Shown: positions 43,527-44,923 of the stretch, piece by piece
How positions within the stretch are numbered: position 1 is the stretch's first letter
Layout: every line of letters begins with the position of its first letter
Source of the DNA: an uncultured Alphaproteobacteria bacterium
GTDB taxonomy: Bacteria > Pseudomonadota > Alphaproteobacteria > HIMB59 > GCA-002718135
Length of the DNA: 44,923 nucleotides
Direction of reading: 5' to 3'
Assembly (NCBI GenBank): GCA_902625365.1
Contig: CACOAX010000006.1
Coordinates: forward strand, 1-44,923
Made by a program: the position numbers and the translations under genes
The notes under the pieces: generated by a model
The model's input: only the letters and a program-made list of their open reading frames with translations
What the model was told of the DNA's origin: nothing
The model's database searches: none

Positions 43527-44429
43527 ATGAGTCAAAATTCTTATCTATATGCTTTTTGTGTAGTTTTTCTTGCTGGAATATTTTGGAGTTTTGGAGCATT
43601 AACGGTTAGATACATGGTTGATGGTCATCAATATGTTTTTCAATATTTATTTTATAGAGGTTTAACAATATCAATTATACTTCTGATTTATTTATTTTTT
43701 CGAGAAGGTTTTGCATTTTATAAAAATTTTCTCAAAATAGGAATATCATCTATATTTGGAGGATTATTCTTAGCAACAGCTTTTACAGGATTTATCTTTT
43801 CTATTACAATGACAACTGCTGCTGTTACATTATTTATGTTAGCAGCAATGCCTTTTATTGCAGCTATAGTGGGTTATTTTGTTCTTGGTGAGATACTTAA
43901 GAGATCAACATTAATTGCAATGGTTGTTGCATTTATAGGTGTTTGTGTAATGATTATAAATGATAGTATTTCAGGAACAGCTTTAGGAGCAATTATAGGA
44001 TTTATTTCTGCAACTGGTTTTGCTCTATATACTGTAACAATAAGATGGAAACCTGAAACTCCCAAGTTTACAACAGTTGTTTTAGCTGGATTATTTTGCG
44101 CAATATTTGCTTTTTTTGTATTAGGATTTTCTTTCGAACCTTTTATTATAATGCCTGAAATAAATAATTATTTAAGCATACTTCATGGATTAATAGTTGC
44201 TACTGGTTTGATACTTTATAGTCTTGGTGCAAAATATTTACCTTCAGCTGAGCTTGCACTTTTATCTTTAATGGAAGTTGTTGGAGGAGTTCTGTGGGTT
44301 TGGCTTCCAATTTTTGGAATTAATGAAGTACCAAGTACAACTGTAATAATTGGGGGTTTTATAATAACTCTAGCTGTAGTTTATTATGGTTTTGCTGCAA
44401 GGCAGATTGATATCAATATTAAAACTTAG
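43527..44429 (+). CDS. EamA/DMT-family transporter
   Basis: This 300-residue membrane protein has about ten helices in two EamA repeats. The first starts [20 protein letters not shown] and the second near [20 protein letters not shown]. It has the common C-terminal pattern [20 protein letters not shown]. The substrate is unknown, and metabolite export is typical. It is one of three such transporters in the window; they are not close copies. Its stop overlaps hemA by four bases (TTAG). Confidence 0.9.
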   Translation: MSQNSYLYAFCVVFLAGIFWSFGALTVRYMVDGHQYVFQYLFYRGLTISIILLIYLFFREGFAFYKNFLKIGISSIFGGLFLATAFTGFIFSITMTTAAVTLFMLAAMPFIAAIVGYFVLGEILKRSTLIAMVVAFIGVCVMIINDSISGTALGAIIGFISATGFALYTVTIRWKPETPKFTTVVLAGLFCAIFAFFVLGFSFEPFIIMPEINNYLSILHGLIVATGLILYSLGAKYLPSAELALLSLMEVVGGVLWVWLPIFGINEVPSTTVIIGGFIITLAVVYYGFAARQIDINIKT

Positions 44430-44923
44430 ATATTTACTGTAACTTTATTAATATTTTTCCTTGGTAAATTATTTTTAGACCAAACAATATCGAGAGCCTT
44501 AATCATTTTTTCAATATGCTCTTTTCTATGTTTCGGGGTAACAGTTATTCTTAGTCTTTCTAAACCTTTTGGTACAGTTGGATAAAAAATTGGTTGTGCA
44601 TAAATACCATGATCATCAATTAAATCTTTAGATACTTTTTTGCATAAAAAAGGATCATTAATTAATACTGCTACAATATGAGAATTTGTATCCAAATAAG
44701 GGATTGCTAAGGAATCTAAATTTTCCCTTATTAAAGCAGCATTTTCTTTTATTCTTATTCTTAATTGTTCAGCAAGAGAAACAATATCTATTGCTTTAGC
44801 TGCTCCTGCAGCTATCGACGGGCAGATTGAAGTTGTAAAAATAAAACCTGGCGCAAAACTCCTAATGTAGTCAATTATTTCTGAACTAGCTGCAATATAG
44901 CCTCCCATTTGACCATATGCTTT
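44426..44923 (-). CDS. hemA: 5-aminolevulinate synthase (HemA), 3' part
   Basis: The last 166 codons of the PLP enzyme that condenses glycine and succinyl-CoA to 5-aminolevulinate, the first step of haem synthesis by the Shemin pathway. The frame is open to the last base of the window, where [13 protein letters not shown] matches the family segment holding the PLP lysine; that lysine is the very first visible codon. Further family regions are [41 protein letters not shown] and [12 protein letters not shown]. This route is characteristic of alphaproteobacteria. The 5' end lies outside the window. Confidence 0.95.
   Translation of the reverse strand, partial: KAYGQMGGYIAASSEIIDYIRSFAPGFIFTTSICPSIAAGAAKAIDIVSLAEQLRIRIKENAALIRENLDSLAIPYLDTNSHIVAVLINDPFLCKKVSKDLIDDHGIYAQPIFYPTVPKGLERLRITVTPKHRKEHIEKMIKALDIVWSKNNLPRKNINKVTVNI

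Overview
The window is very AT-rich, almost entirely coding, and gene-dense. No gap between genes exceeds about 155 bases, and many genes overlap or abut. Several genes point to a streamlined marine alphaproteobacterium: a glycine-type 5-aminolevulinate synthase (hemA, right edge), a GcrA-like domain, a MotA-like/OmpA-like inner-membrane pair, and a dense set of uptake and catabolic genes. The SAR11 / HIMB59 (AEGEAN-169) kind of lineage is the best guess. That placement is an inference from gene content and composition. No rRNA, tRNA, CRISPR array, insertion sequence or prophage was seen.

Layout. (1) 1-2270: the end of cysD and a cysN-cysC fusion, which activate sulfate to APS and PAPS. (2) 2267-10556: an unusual cluster of a histidinol-dehydrogenase-family enzyme, a double cupin, a MetE-core methyltransferase-like protein, four two-domain SnoaL/NTF2-like proteins and one single-domain SnoaL-like protein. 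They form two divergent operons plus one reverse-strand gene facing a further pair. This is the best candidate for an undescribed pathway. (3) 10586-16395: a LacI-type regulator diverging from a sugar ABC operon (binding protein, terminator, two permeases, no ATPase), followed by a HAD protein lacking its catalytic aspartates and an SDR dehydrogenase. (4) 16403-20756: an EamA transporter, a phosphotransacetylase-family protein, an omega-amino acid:pyruvate aminotransferase and alanine dehydrogenase. The last two together would deaminate an amine through alanine. (5) 20753-23345: an operon of a phosphonate-monoester-hydrolase/sulfatase-family enzyme and a second MetE-core protein.

(6) 23496-32830: a family-5 binding protein, a terminator, two permeases and two ATPases, followed without gaps by an EamA transporter and an aldose 1-epimerase, then by the two subunits of a sulfopyruvate/phosphonopyruvate decarboxylase. 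The epimerase suggests that this 'peptide-type' transporter may import an oligosaccharide. (7) 32884-36119: mannonate dehydratase, an aldo/keto reductase of the aldose-dehydrogenase type, and an agmatinase-family ureohydrolase. (8) 36168-44923: housekeeping and envelope genes. These are a PrxQ-like peroxiredoxin, a small secreted protein, a Nudix hydrolase, MsrA, a small membrane protein, a GcrA C-terminal-domain protein, a cyclopropane-fatty-acid-synthase-family methyltransferase, a MotA-like/OmpA-like pair with an expanded coiled coil, a pentapeptide-repeat protein, a candidate tiny lipoprotein, an EamA transporter and partial hemA.

Taken together, most of the window is an import-and-catabolism region for small organic compounds: sugars or sugar acids, amines, and possibly sulfonates or phosphonate/sulfate esters. 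The sulfonate reading rests on the HisD/HpsN-like dehydrogenase, sulfopyruvate decarboxylase, aminotransferase plus alanine dehydrogenase, and phosphotransacetylase family. It is incomplete here because no sulfoacetaldehyde acetyltransferase (Xsc) and no sulfite exporter is present.
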